In this document: positions 1 to 6,935 of the stretch, in pieces
Position numbering within the stretch: the first letter of the stretch is position 1
Layout of the letters: the number at the start of each line of letters is the position of its first letter
Origin: Devosia sp.
GTDB taxonomy: Bacteria > Pseudomonadota > Alphaproteobacteria > Rhizobiales > Devosiaceae
DNA: 20,294 bases
Reading direction: 5' to 3'
Assembly: GCA_025352765.1 (NCBI GenBank)
Contig: JANXSI010000189.1
Location: forward strand, 1 to 20,294
Made by a program: the position numbers and the translations under genes
Notes under the pieces: model-generated
What the model saw: the letters and a program-made list of their open reading frames with translations, nothing else
Told to the model about the DNA's origin: nothing
Database searches by the model: none

Positions 1-458
1 ACGCGGCCGCCGGTGACCTGACCGACAAGACCAAGAACCCGGCGATCGCCGGCAATGTCGGCATCGTCGCGCCGCCGGCCGGCCCCGAAGGCCGGGCGGA
101 CCACATTCACGGGCTGGGCCTTGGCCTCAACAAGAACGCTAAGAACAAGCCGGGCGCCGTGAAGTTCCTGCAGTGGCTGTCGACCGAAGAGGCGGCCTTG
201 CTCTACGCCAAGAATGGCGGTTCACCGGCGCTGGCGCCGGATGTCGTCGCCAAGATCGCGGCGGATCGTCCGGATCTCGTGCAACTGGGGCAGTTCGCTG
301 GCGCCTATGGCTACGTGATGAACGGCGGTACCTCGGCCAACGCGCTCTCGGTCTATGAACTGCAGGCCAAGGAGTTCACCGGCTACTGGTCCGGCCAGGA
401 GACCCTTGACCAGGCGCTTGCCAATGCCAAGGACGGCATGGCGAAGCTCCTGAAGTAA
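1..458 (+). CDS. ABC sugar transporter substrate-binding protein, C-terminal part
   Basis: The open frame runs in from the window edge (first full codon at base 3) and ends with TAA at 456-458, giving about 151 residues of the C-terminal lobe. Typical family-1 solute-binding features are visible: a 'GNVGIVAPPAGPEG' stretch, the loop 'GLGLGLNKNAKNKPGAVKFLQWL' described here only by its ends (GLGLG...FLQWL), 'STEEAALLYAKNGGSPA', and a C-terminal helix 'QETLDQALANAKDGMAKLL'. Such proteins capture a sugar or polyol in the periplasm and deliver it to the permease pair encoded directly downstream. An ATG/GTG-like internal start near 159 is not the real start, since the homologous reading continues upstream of it. 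The substrate cannot be read from this fragment. The signal peptide and N-lobe lie outside the window. Confidence 0.9.
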   Translation, partial: AAAGDLTDKTKNPAIAGNVGIVAPPAGPEGRADHIHGLGLGLNKNAKNKPGAVKFLQWLSTEEAALLYAKNGGSPALAPDVVAKIAADRPDLVQLGQFAGAYGYVMNGGTSANALSVYELQAKEFTGYWSGQETLDQALANAKDGMAKLLK

Positions 459-465
459 GGCGCTC

Positions 466-493
466 GGCGCGGGCGGGTCATCCTGTCCGCGCC
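466..493 (+). terminator. Intercistronic stem-loop after the binding-protein gene
   Basis: GGCGCGG (466-472) pairs with CCGCGCC (487-493). The stem can extend inward with C-G, G-C and G-U pairs to a TCAT loop, about 12 pairs in total. No T-run follows, so it is a poor intrinsic terminator. In binding-protein-dependent importers a hairpin at this place often stabilises the upstream mRNA and lowers permease expression. That role is inferred from position. Confidence 0.4.
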
Positions 494-523
494 TCCAGAC
501 TCCCCAACACCGAAGGTCCTTCA

Positions 524-1438
524 TTGGCGTCCCGCACCGTCCCCCTGCACGTTCTCTCCGGCGCCGAACGACGGCAACGCCGCGAGTGGCGGTTGCTGTC
601 GACGCCACTGGTTGTCTTCCTGCTGCTGTTTCTTGGCTTCCCAACGATTCTCGATGTCGTCTACAGCCTCTCGCAGGTGACCTTCGAAACGCTCCGCACA
701 CCGACCATCTCCGGAGTCGAGAATTATGGCGAGGTCATCGCCGATGGTGCCTTTTGGTCGGCCTCCTGGTTTTCCCTCCGCTTCGGGCTGATCACCGCCG
801 CCGCCGAGTGCCTCATCGGACTGTTCCTTGCGATCTTCCTGTCGCCCCTGATCGCCAAGCGCTCGGCGCTGATGGCGCCGCTGATGCTGCCCCTGATGGT
901 GGCGCCGGCCATGGTCGGGCTGATGTATCGTCTGGTGCTGCACGAGTTCGTCGGCCCGGTGCCGTATTATCTCTACGCCCTGTTCGGCAACAGTCCGACA
1001 TTCCTCGGCGCCGACACTGCATTCTGGACGCTCTGCGTGGTCGAGACCCTGCAGTGGACCCCGTTCGCCCTGCTGCTGTTCTACACCGCTTTCCAGGCGA
1101 TCCCCGAGGAAGCACAGCAGGCAGCGCAGCTCGACGGCGCGTCCAAATGGCAGTTGCTGACCCTGATCGATCTGCCCTTGATGGCCCCGACCATCGGCGT
1201 TGCCGTCTTCATCCGCTTCATCGACGGGTTCCGGGTGTTCGACAATGTCTACACCCTGGTCGGCAGCGGACCGGGCGGCTCGACCACGTCGTTGTCGATC
1301 TACATCTACGAGGCCTTCTTCAAGCAGGGCGCCATCGGCAAGGCGATTGCCGCCTCGATCCTGCTGTTCATCGGATCGCTCGTCATACTGATGGCGATCG
1401 GCTGGCTGAGCGGCCGACGTACCGAGGCGTCGTCATGA
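524..1438 (+). CDS. ABC sugar transporter permease, MalF/UgpA type
   Basis: This is a 304-residue inner-membrane permease. Six hydrophobic segments are visible, roughly residues 25-48, 84-108, 117-137, 167-190, 221-236 and 273-295. The cytoplasmic EAA loop that contacts the ATPase is clear at about residues 196-219 (EEAQQAAQLDGASK followed by the I-x-LP element 'IDLPLM'). Length and layout fit the first permease of CUT1 (maltose/glycerol-3-phosphate type) importers. The start is TTG at 524, preceded by a GAAGG-like ribosome site at 512-516. No upstream ATG lies in frame, and the next methionines are inside membrane segments. The next gene starts within its stop codon (ATGA at 1435-1438). No ATPase gene follows, so the ATPase must lie upstream of the window or elsewhere. 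Confidence 0.9.
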   Translation: MASRTVPLHVLSGAERRQRREWRLLSTPLVVFLLLFLGFPTILDVVYSLSQVTFETLRTPTISGVENYGEVIADGAFWSASWFSLRFGLITAAAECLIGLFLAIFLSPLIAKRSALMAPLMLPLMVAPAMVGLMYRLVLHEFVGPVPYYLYALFGNSPTFLGADTAFWTLCVVETLQWTPFALLLFYTAFQAIPEEAQQAAQLDGASKWQLLTLIDLPLMAPTIGVAVFIRFIDGFRVFDNVYTLVGSGPGGSTTSLSIYIYEAFFKQGAIGKAIAASILLFIGSLVILMAIGWLSGRRTEASS

Positions 1439-2256
1439 TCCGATCCCTGCGCTGGATTGTTTACGTCGTCGCCGTTCTGGTGCTCAATTTCCCGGTCATC
1501 GTCACCCTCGTTACCTCGTTGAAGTCGGGCGGCGAGCTTTCGGTCAACCCGGGTCTGTGGATCAACCAGCCAACGCTCGACAACTACCTGTCGGTGCTGC
1601 AGGTCAGCGACCGGCTCAACATCTACGGCTACCTCGTCAACAGCCTGATCGCGTCCTCGATCGGGGCTTTGCTTGCGATTCTGCTGGCCTTTCCGGCGGC
1701 CTATGCCATCGCCCGCGGATTCTTCGGCCGGCGTCTGCTGCTGCCGGCCATCGTCAATTTGCGCGCCGTGCCGCTGATCATCTTCGCCATCCCGATCTAC
1801 ATGATGTTCCAGTGGCTGGGCCTGCTCGACACCCAGCCCGGCCTCGGCATCATCCTGACCATCGTCAATTTACCCCTGGCCCTGGTGGTGCTGGTGAATG
1901 CGATCGCCGATCTGCCGATCGAACTCGACGAGGCCGCCAAGATCGACGGTGCGGGTACCTTCCAGATCATGACCGTCATCATTCGCCCGCTGGTTCAGCC
2001 TGCGATCGTCACCTGCGCCATTTTCGGCTTCATCACGGCCTGGAACGAGTTCCTGTTCGGCCTGATGCTGACGACCAACCATGCCGTTCCGGTCACCGTT
2101 GGAGCTTCGTTCTTCTTTGCCGCCAGCGGTGGGGGCGTGCAATGGGGACTGGCATCGGCGGTCATGATCGTCGGGGCGTTGCCGCCGGCGGTCCTTGGGT
2201 TGCTGATGTACCGGCAGATCAGCGGTTCGCTGACTGCTGGTGCGGTCAAGGGCTGA
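1435..2256 (+). CDS. ABC sugar transporter permease, MalG/UgpE type
   Basis: This is a 273-residue permease, the second half of the membrane pore. The ATG at 1435 overlaps the preceding stop (ATGA), so translation is probably coupled. The same frame is open upstream to about 586, but that stretch is only the out-of-frame shadow of the previous gene. Visible features are an N-terminal transmembrane helix (8-28), the 'NSLIAS...FPAAYAIAR' segment near 69-94 characteristic of MalG-type permeases, the EAA loop at about 164-187 (ELDEAAKIDGAGTFQ), and 'AWNEFLFGLML' near 202-212. It should form a heterodimer with the upstream permease. The gene ends 27 bp before the end of a convergent LysR gene, so this operon stops here without an ATPase. 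Confidence 0.92.
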   Translation: MIRSLRWIVYVVAVLVLNFPVIVTLVTSLKSGGELSVNPGLWINQPTLDNYLSVLQVSDRLNIYGYLVNSLIASSIGALLAILLAFPAAYAIARGFFGRRLLLPAIVNLRAVPLIIFAIPIYMMFQWLGLLDTQPGLGIILTIVNLPLALVVLVNAIADLPIELDEAAKIDGAGTFQIMTVIIRPLVQPAIVTCAIFGFITAWNEFLFGLMLTTNHAVPVTVGASFFFAASGGGVQWGLASAVMIVGALPPAVLGLLMYRQISGSLTAGAVKG

Positions 2257-2283
2257 TCCGCTGTGTTTGCGTCGGTCGAGGCG

Positions 2284-3186
2284 CTAGGCGGCGGAGGCGG
2301 CAGCTTCGGTCTTGAGCGCGATGCCCAGATCCTGACGCAGACGATCGATCAGCAGCCGCACCTTCGGCGACAGGTGGCGCGGCTGGGAGTGCACGGCCCA
2401 GATGGGTTCGTCGGCGCGGCGGAACGGCTCCAGCACCGGCGTCAGCCGCCCGGTGGCGATGGCATCGGACACGTAGAAGGCGGGCAACTGGCAGATCCCC
2501 AGCCCCGCGACGGCCGCTTCGGTAACGGCAAGGCCGCTGTTGCAGCGCCAGCGAGGGCGTGGGTGAATGACCATGTCCTTGCCGTTGACCGTAAAGTGCC
2601 AGACCGTCGCTGTGCCGACGAGGCAATCATGGTCCGCGAGCTGGGCCGGACTTGGCGGCGATCCGCGCCGCTCGAGATAGTCCGGGGCGGCGGCCACCAG
2701 CAGCCGGCGGGTGCCGATGCGCGTCCCCAGCAAAGACGAATCGACGAGGTTGCCGGTGCGGATGGCGAGGTCGTAGCCTTCGCCCACCAGGTCGACCAGC
2801 CGGTTGGAGAGATCGAGCGTGATCTCGAGCTGGGGGTGCTCGACCGCGAAGTCGCGCACGATCGGCGCGATGAAGCGCTCGCCGATGCCGACCGAGCAGG
2901 TGATCCGGAGTTCGCCGCTGGCAATCGTGCCGCCGCTTGCCGCGGCCATCGTCTCGTCGCGGTCCTGGATCAGCCGGCGTAGCGGATCGAGCAGGCTGCG
3001 GCCGGTCTCGGTGAGCGTTACCTTGCGGGTGGTGCGCAGCATGACCTGAAGCCCGAGCCGGCTTTCGAGGCGCTGCACGGCCCGGCTCACATGCGAGGTC
3101 GAGACCCGGAGCGAACGGGCGGCGCCCTGGAAGCTACCGGTCACCGCCACGGCCACGAACTCCTCGATGCCATCCCAATCGCGCAT
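2284..3186 (-). CDS. LysR-family transcriptional regulator next to the formaldehyde operon
   Basis: This is a 300-residue LysR-type regulator, the normal length for the family. Residues 1-60 form the winged helix-turn-helix (GSFQGAARSLRVSTSHVSRAVQRLE near 17-41, then a wing with 'TRKVTLTETG'). Residues from about 90 form the effector-binding domain, including 'GELRITCSVGIGERFIAP' near 91-108. The sequence style is that of the AaeR/DsdC-like group of LysR proteins with a C-terminal 'LSPKVRLLIDRL'. The ATG at 3186 has a GGGGA ribosome site just upstream. It is transcribed divergently from the glutathione-dependent formaldehyde dehydrogenase gene and shares a 119-bp control region with it, so it is the obvious candidate regulator. 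In many other bacteria this operon is controlled by FrmR (CsoR family) instead. The effector is unknown. Confidence 0.9.
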   Translation of the reverse strand: MRDWDGIEEFVAVAVTGSFQGAARSLRVSTSHVSRAVQRLESRLGLQVMLRTTRKVTLTETGRSLLDPLRRLIQDRDETMAAASGGTIASGELRITCSVGIGERFIAPIVRDFAVEHPQLEITLDLSNRLVDLVGEGYDLAIRTGNLVDSSLLGTRIGTRRLLVAAAPDYLERRGSPPSPAQLADHDCLVGTATVWHFTVNGKDMVIHPRPRWRCNSGLAVTEAAVAGLGICQLPAFYVSDAIATGRLTPVLEPFRRADEPIWAVHSQPRHLSPKVRLLIDRLRQDLGIALKTEAAASAA

Positions 3187-3189
3187 CTA

Positions 3190-3257
3190 TTGTCCCCGTT
3201 CTGCAATGATCTTTTGCACAATCGGCATTTTGTCCCTGTTCGGCAATCCCCGATACT
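3190..3257. promoter_or_regulatory. Divergent control region with 40-bp-spaced direct repeat (putative LysR operator)
   Basis: TTGTCCCCGTTCTGCAAT at 3190-3207 recurs as TTGTCCCTGTTCGGCAAT at 3230-3247, with 16 of 18 bases identical and starts 40 bp apart (about four helical turns). Between them TGCAA (3202-3206) and TTGCA (3214-3218) form an inverted repeat of the T-Nx-A kind bound by LysR proteins. The second copy could double as a -35 (TTGTCC) with GATACT at 3252-3257 as -10, spacing 16, for the plus-strand operon. The first copy overlaps the ribosome site of the LysR gene. The repeats are directly seen. Operator and promoter roles are inferred. Confidence 0.5.
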
Positions 3258-3305
3258 GCTCCAAAGACGTCTGCGCCGACGCAGAGCGCATGGGGGGAGA
3301 TCGCA

Positions 3306-4433
3306 ATGAAGACGCGTGCCGCAGTCGCGTTCGCAGCCGGAAGGCCGCTTGAGATCGTCGAGGTGGACCTCGAAGGGCCGAAGGCCGGCGAGGTGCTGAT
3401 CGAGATCAAGGCCACGGGTATCTGTCACACGGACGAGTTCACGCTGTCGGGCGCCGACCCTGAAGGCCTGTTTCCCTCGATCCTTGGCCACGAGGGCGCC
3501 GGCGTCGTGCTCGAAGTCGGACCTGGGGTCACCAGCCTCAAGCCAGGCGACCACGTCATTCCGCTCTATACCCCCGAATGCCGCGAATGCCCGTCCTGCC
3601 TCAGCCGCAAGACCAACCTCTGCACCGCCATCCGCGCGACGCAGGGCAAGGGGCTGATGCCCGATGGCACCACGCGGTTCTCGTACAAGGGCCAGCCGAT
3701 CTATCACTACATGGGCTGCTCGACCTTCGCCAACCACACGGTGATGCCGGAAATCGCCGTCGCCAAGATCGATCCCAAGGCGCCGTTCGACAAGGTGTTC
3801 TACATCGGCTGCGGTGTCACCACCGGCGTCGGCTCGGTGCTCAACACCGCAAAGGTCGAGCAGGGCGCGTCGGCCGTGGTGTTCGGCCTCGGCGGCATCG
3901 GGCTCAACGTCATCCAGGGCCTCCGGATGGCGGGCGCCGACATGATCATCGGCGTCGACCTCAACGACAAGAAGCAGGCCTGGGGCGAACGGTTCGGCAT
4001 GACGCACTTCGTCAACCCGACGAAGATCGAGGGCGATATCGTCGCGCATCTGGTGAACATGACCAAGCGCGGTGCCGACCAGATCGGCGGCGCCGACTAC
4101 ACCTTCGATTGCACCGGCAACGTCACCGTCATGCGCCAGGCGCTCGAGGCCAGCCACCGCGGCTGGGGCAAGTCGGTGGTCATCGGTGTCGCCGGCGCCG
4201 GCAAGGAGATCGCGACCCGGCCGTTCCAGCTGGTCACCGGGCGGATCTGGATGGGCACGGCCTTCGGCGGCGCCCGCGGCCGCACCGATGTGCCCAAGAT
4301 CGTCGACTGGTACATGTCGGGCAAGCTCGAGATCGATCCGATGATCACCCACTCGCTGCGGCTCGAGGACATCAACAAGGGTTTTGAGCTGATGCATTCG
4401 GGCGAGTCGATTCGCTCGGTAGTGATCTACTGA
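3306..4433 (+). CDS. frmA: S-(hydroxymethyl)glutathione dehydrogenase (class III alcohol dehydrogenase)
   Basis: This is a 375-residue zinc-dependent, NAD-linked medium-chain dehydrogenase that oxidises S-hydroxymethylglutathione, the adduct of formaldehyde and glutathione, to S-formylglutathione in the cytoplasm. The catalytic zinc ligands Cys40, His62 and Cys169 are present, as are the four structural zinc cysteines 92, 95, 98 and 106. The nucleotide motif GLGGIG is at 194-199 and is followed by Asp218 at the end of the second strand, which favours NAD over NADP. The C-terminal 'HSGESIRSVV' ending is that of class III enzymes and the length is exactly normal. A strong GGGGGGAGA ribosome site lies at 3292-3300. 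The downstream hydrolase gene begins within the stop codon. The alphaproteobacterial synonym is adhC or flhA. Confidence 0.97.
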   Translation: MKTRAAVAFAAGRPLEIVEVDLEGPKAGEVLIEIKATGICHTDEFTLSGADPEGLFPSILGHEGAGVVLEVGPGVTSLKPGDHVIPLYTPECRECPSCLSRKTNLCTAIRATQGKGLMPDGTTRFSYKGQPIYHYMGCSTFANHTVMPEIAVAKIDPKAPFDKVFYIGCGVTTGVGSVLNTAKVEQGASAVVFGLGGIGLNVIQGLRMAGADMIIGVDLNDKKQAWGERFGMTHFVNPTKIEGDIVAHLVNMTKRGADQIGGADYTFDCTGNVTVMRQALEASHRGWGKSVVIGVAGAGKEIATRPFQLVTGRIWMGTAFGGARGRTDVPKIVDWYMSGKLEIDPMITHSLRLEDINKGFELMHSGESIRSVVIY

Positions 4434-5266
4434 TGGAGGTTGTCAGCCGCCAGACCGTCTTCGGCGGCACGCTGCGGTTCCTCCGCCACGACAGCCGGGC
4501 GACCGGAACGCCGATGGTGTTCTCGATCTTCGTGCCGCCGGGGGCCGGACCGTTCCCGGTGCTCTACTGGCTCTCGGGGCTCACTTGCACGGCGAACAAT
4601 TTCAACGAGAAGGCAGGCGCCTATCGGGTTGCTGCCGAACTCGGGCTGGTCATCGTCGCGCCGGACACCTCGCCGCGCGGCGCGGAGGTCGCCGATGATC
4701 CGGCCTACGATCTCGGCCAGGGCGCGGGCTTTTATGTCGATGCCACCGAGGCGCCCTGGGCGCCGCATTTCCGTATGGAGAGCTATGTCACCGACGAGCT
4801 GATCGGCGTGGCCGAAGCCGAGGCGCCGGGCTCGGGCGCCCGCAGCATCTTCGGCCATTCGATGGGCGGGCACGGCGCCCTGACGCTGGCGATGCGCCAT
4901 CCCGGCCTCTACCGTTCGGTCTCGGCCTTTGCGCCGATCGCCTCCCCCAGCAGCTGCCCCTGGGGCCGCACGGCCTTCGCCGCCTATCTCGGACCCGACG
5001 AGAGCCTGTGGTCGGCACACGATGCGAGCCTCTTGATGGCCGCCGGCAAGGCGCGCGATCTCGGCGCGATCCTCGTCGACCAGGGACTGGCCGACGGCTT
5101 TCTCGCCGAGCAGTTGCAGCCCGACAAGCTGGTGCTCGCCGCCGATGTCGGCGGCGCGGCCCTGACCTTGCGGCGACAGGCGGGGTACGACCACAGCTAT
5201 TATTTCATCCAGAGCTTCATGGAGGATCACCTCGCGTTCCACGCCGAACGGCTCAGCGCGCGGTAA
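4433..5266 (+). CDS. frmB: S-formylglutathione hydrolase
   Basis: This is a 277-residue alpha/beta hydrolase of the esterase D family that splits S-formylglutathione into formate and glutathione, the second step of formaldehyde detoxification. The nucleophile elbow GHSMGG places Ser143 as the nucleophile. His254 lies in the hallmark 'GYDHSYYF', and the acidic member is in 'DQGLADGFL' (Asp216 or Asp221). The early motif 'YWLSGLTCTANNF' (45-57) forms the oxyanion region and is family-typical. Length is normal (275-285). The ATG at 4433 shares one base with the TGA of the dehydrogenase gene, so the two are translationally linked. Also called fghA. Confidence 0.97.
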   Translation: MEVVSRQTVFGGTLRFLRHDSRATGTPMVFSIFVPPGAGPFPVLYWLSGLTCTANNFNEKAGAYRVAAELGLVIVAPDTSPRGAEVADDPAYDLGQGAGFYVDATEAPWAPHFRMESYVTDELIGVAEAEAPGSGARSIFGHSMGGHGALTLAMRHPGLYRSVSAFAPIASPSSCPWGRTAFAAYLGPDESLWSAHDASLLMAAGKARDLGAILVDQGLADGFLAEQLQPDKLVLAADVGGAALTLRRQAGYDHSYYFIQSFMEDHLAFHAERLSAR

Positions 5267-5292
5267 GAGGCGAAGCAAACAGGGAGGATGCA

Positions 5293-5871
5293 ATGACTGG
5301 AACAACGATACACCCCGCGCTCGATGGCGGCGTCAAGCCGGGCAGCGACAGCTTTGCCGGCGGCGTCCTGCGCTGCGCCTGCACCGATCGCCCGGTGCGG
5401 GTCGAGGCCGCGGCTCAGGTCGCTCACAACCACGCCTGCGGCTGCACCAGGTGCTGGAAGCCGTCGGGCGCCACCTTCTCGGTCGTTGCCGTGGTGCCGA
5501 CTGACAAGGTCAAGGTGCTCGAGAACGGCGACAAGCTGAAGGTCGTCGACCCGAGCGCGCTGATCCAGCGCCACGCCTGCACCGCCTGCGGCGTCCACCT
5601 CTACGGACCCGTCACGCGCGCGGGCCACGGCTTCGAGGGGCTGAGCTTCATCCACCCCGAGCGGTTCGAGACACCCGGTGCCGCGGCCCCGACGTTCGCG
5701 GCCTTCGTCTCCTCGGTCATCGAGTCCGGCACGCCGCCTTCGCAGATGACCGCCATCCGCTCGCGGCTCACCGAGCTGGGCCTGACGCCCTATGACTGTC
5801 TCAACCCGACGCTCATGGACTATCTGTCGACTGTCGCAGCCAAGGCCGCCGGCACCTATCGCGAGGCCTGA
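5293..5871 (+). CDS. gfa: S-(hydroxymethyl)glutathione synthase (glutathione-dependent formaldehyde-activating enzyme)
   Basis: This is a 192-residue Gfa/CENP-V-family zinc protein. Cysteines at 28, 30, 49, 51, 54, 96 and 99 (motifs CAC, CGCTRC and CTAC) match the zinc-binding pattern of Paracoccus Gfa. 'HACTACGVHLYGPV' and 'GLSFIHPERF' are typical of the full-length enzyme rather than of the shorter general GFA-like proteins. The enzyme is reported to speed, or at least favour, the condensation of formaldehyde with glutathione, feeding the two preceding enzymes. The ATG at 5293 follows AGGGAGGA at 5281-5288. An ATG at 5288 is out of frame. The 26-bp gap after the hydrolase gene makes it the third gene of the operon. 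Confidence 0.95.
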   Translation: MTGTTIHPALDGGVKPGSDSFAGGVLRCACTDRPVRVEAAAQVAHNHACGCTRCWKPSGATFSVVAVVPTDKVKVLENGDKLKVVDPSALIQRHACTACGVHLYGPVTRAGHGFEGLSFIHPERFETPGAAAPTFAAFVSSVIESGTPPSQMTAIRSRLTELGLTPYDCLNPTLMDYLSTVAAKAAGTYREA

Positions 5872-6015
5872 CCGCTTCGTCGCCTGACGTCGAGGGAGCG
5901 ACAAGCCGGCACTGCGGATCACCCTGCCGCGCGCGCACAACGCCTCGGCGGCCCGGGACAACGCAGATCGAGGACGATGCCGCTTGCGCCGGTGGCAGGG
6001 CGAGGTGGTCGAACC

Positions 6016-6699
6016 CTAGAACAGTTCGACCATCACTGCCGACGACTTCCCGGACGGTCGGCCGTCGTGCGTGTCACGCTGCTGCTGCATGACGTAGCCG
6101 TCGTAGACTTCACTGAGATGGGCCGAGAAGGCCGTCGCAGGGAGGTCGCCACCGTATTCCGCCGCGTCGGCCACGACCACGATGTGGGACGACGCGCGCA
6201 GGAGCGCGGCCGAGACCTGCTCGAGCTGCTGGCGGACGATATCCTGAAACTGGATCGAGCCCGTCAATTCCATCACCGGGCCAACGATGGCGGCGCTATC
6301 GCCGTGAACGCGCGCCAGCATGTCTCGCTGCAGGTCAAAGAGACCGGTCATGTGTCCAGTCAGCCGGGAAAATGCCGACTCCATCATGTCGCAGCTCCGT
6401 TGCTCTTTAAGCCCGCGCTGCTCGAATGTGACCAACAGCGACTTCGACACCTGATCCGAAAGACCGGAGATCTGGCTCTTGAGCTGCGCCGATACCCGCC
6501 CGCTTTCGTCAGCCAGCGTTCGGATTTCCCTGGCGATTACGTTGAACCCGAGCCCAGCGCTACCACTGCGGGCCGCCTCGATGCCAGCGTTGATTGCCAG
6601 CATGCTGGTCTGCAAACTGATGCGCGAAACACCTCCGGCCAGCGACTGGATGGCGAGGGCGTTCCGCCCGGTTTCGGCGAGACTGTCGCTCATCTCCAA
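6016..6699 (-). CDS. Methyl-accepting chemotaxis signalling-domain protein, probably N-terminally truncated
   Basis: These 227 residues match the cytoplasmic signalling tip of chemoreceptors: 'ISLQTSMLAINAGIEAARSG...GFNVIAREIRTLADES' at about 27-66 fits the conserved hairpin (consensus QTNLLALNAAIEAARAGE). The descending helix follows, and then 'SIQFQDIVRQQLEQV' near 148-162, a motif found in many proteobacterial soluble or short receptors. There is no sensor domain, transmembrane helix or HAMP, and only about 30 residues precede the hairpin, so the ascending helix is missing. The frame opens just after a TAG at 6739-6741 with no ATG before residue 3, and the start used here is a TTG. A separate short frame upstream (6856 to 6719) may be a displaced part of the same gene. 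It is likely a decaying gene rather than a working receptor, though a small cytoplasmic receptor is possible. Confidence 0.6.
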   Translation of the reverse strand: MEMSDSLAETGRNALAIQSLAGGVSRISLQTSMLAINAGIEAARSGSAGLGFNVIAREIRTLADESGRVSAQLKSQISGLSDQVSKSLLVTFEQRGLKEQRSCDMMESAFSRLTGHMTGLFDLQRDMLARVHGDSAAIVGPVMELTGSIQFQDIVRQQLEQVSAALLRASSHIVVVADAAEYGGDLPATAFSAHLSEVYDGYVMQQQRDTHDGRPSGKSSAVMVELF

Positions 6700-6874
6700 A
6701 CGCGTGACGGCGCGTTCGTCAACAAAGCTGATAATTTGCTACATCGTCCCGCTGATGCGATGTGCGGGGCTCGAGACGGTGGAGGACTGACGGAACATTT
6801 GAACGGAGATGCAAGCTCTCGAAGTGGCATGCGACCAGCTCAGCGCTTCGGGCCATGACTCGCGATTGGCCAAC

Positions 6875-6899
6875 GTCCGCTACGCCCCCAGGGGCGGAC
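6875..6899. terminator. GC-rich hairpin downstream of the sigma-54 activator gene
   Basis: GTCCGC (6875-6880) can pair with GCGGAC (6894-6899), and an alternative inner stem GCCCC/GGGGC exists. It lies 37 bp past the stop of the minus-strand response regulator gene. There is no T-run on either side, so at most it is a weak or Rho-assisted terminator or an mRNA 3' end stabiliser. Confidence 0.25.
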
Positions 6900-6935
6900 G
6901 CTCTCCTCCACCTTGAGCTACTGCCCGTTCAATGA

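Noticed and set aside
586..2256. A 556-codon plus-strand frame covering both permease genes
   Set aside because: Only the part from 1435 codes for the second permease. The upstream part is an Arg/Pro-rich shadow of the first permease read out of frame.
3141..4397. A 418-codon minus-strand frame opposite the formaldehyde dehydrogenase gene
   Set aside because: It is an antisense shadow caused by high G/C third positions, His/Asp/Arg/Ala-rich with no domain. The plus strand has an unmistakable enzyme.
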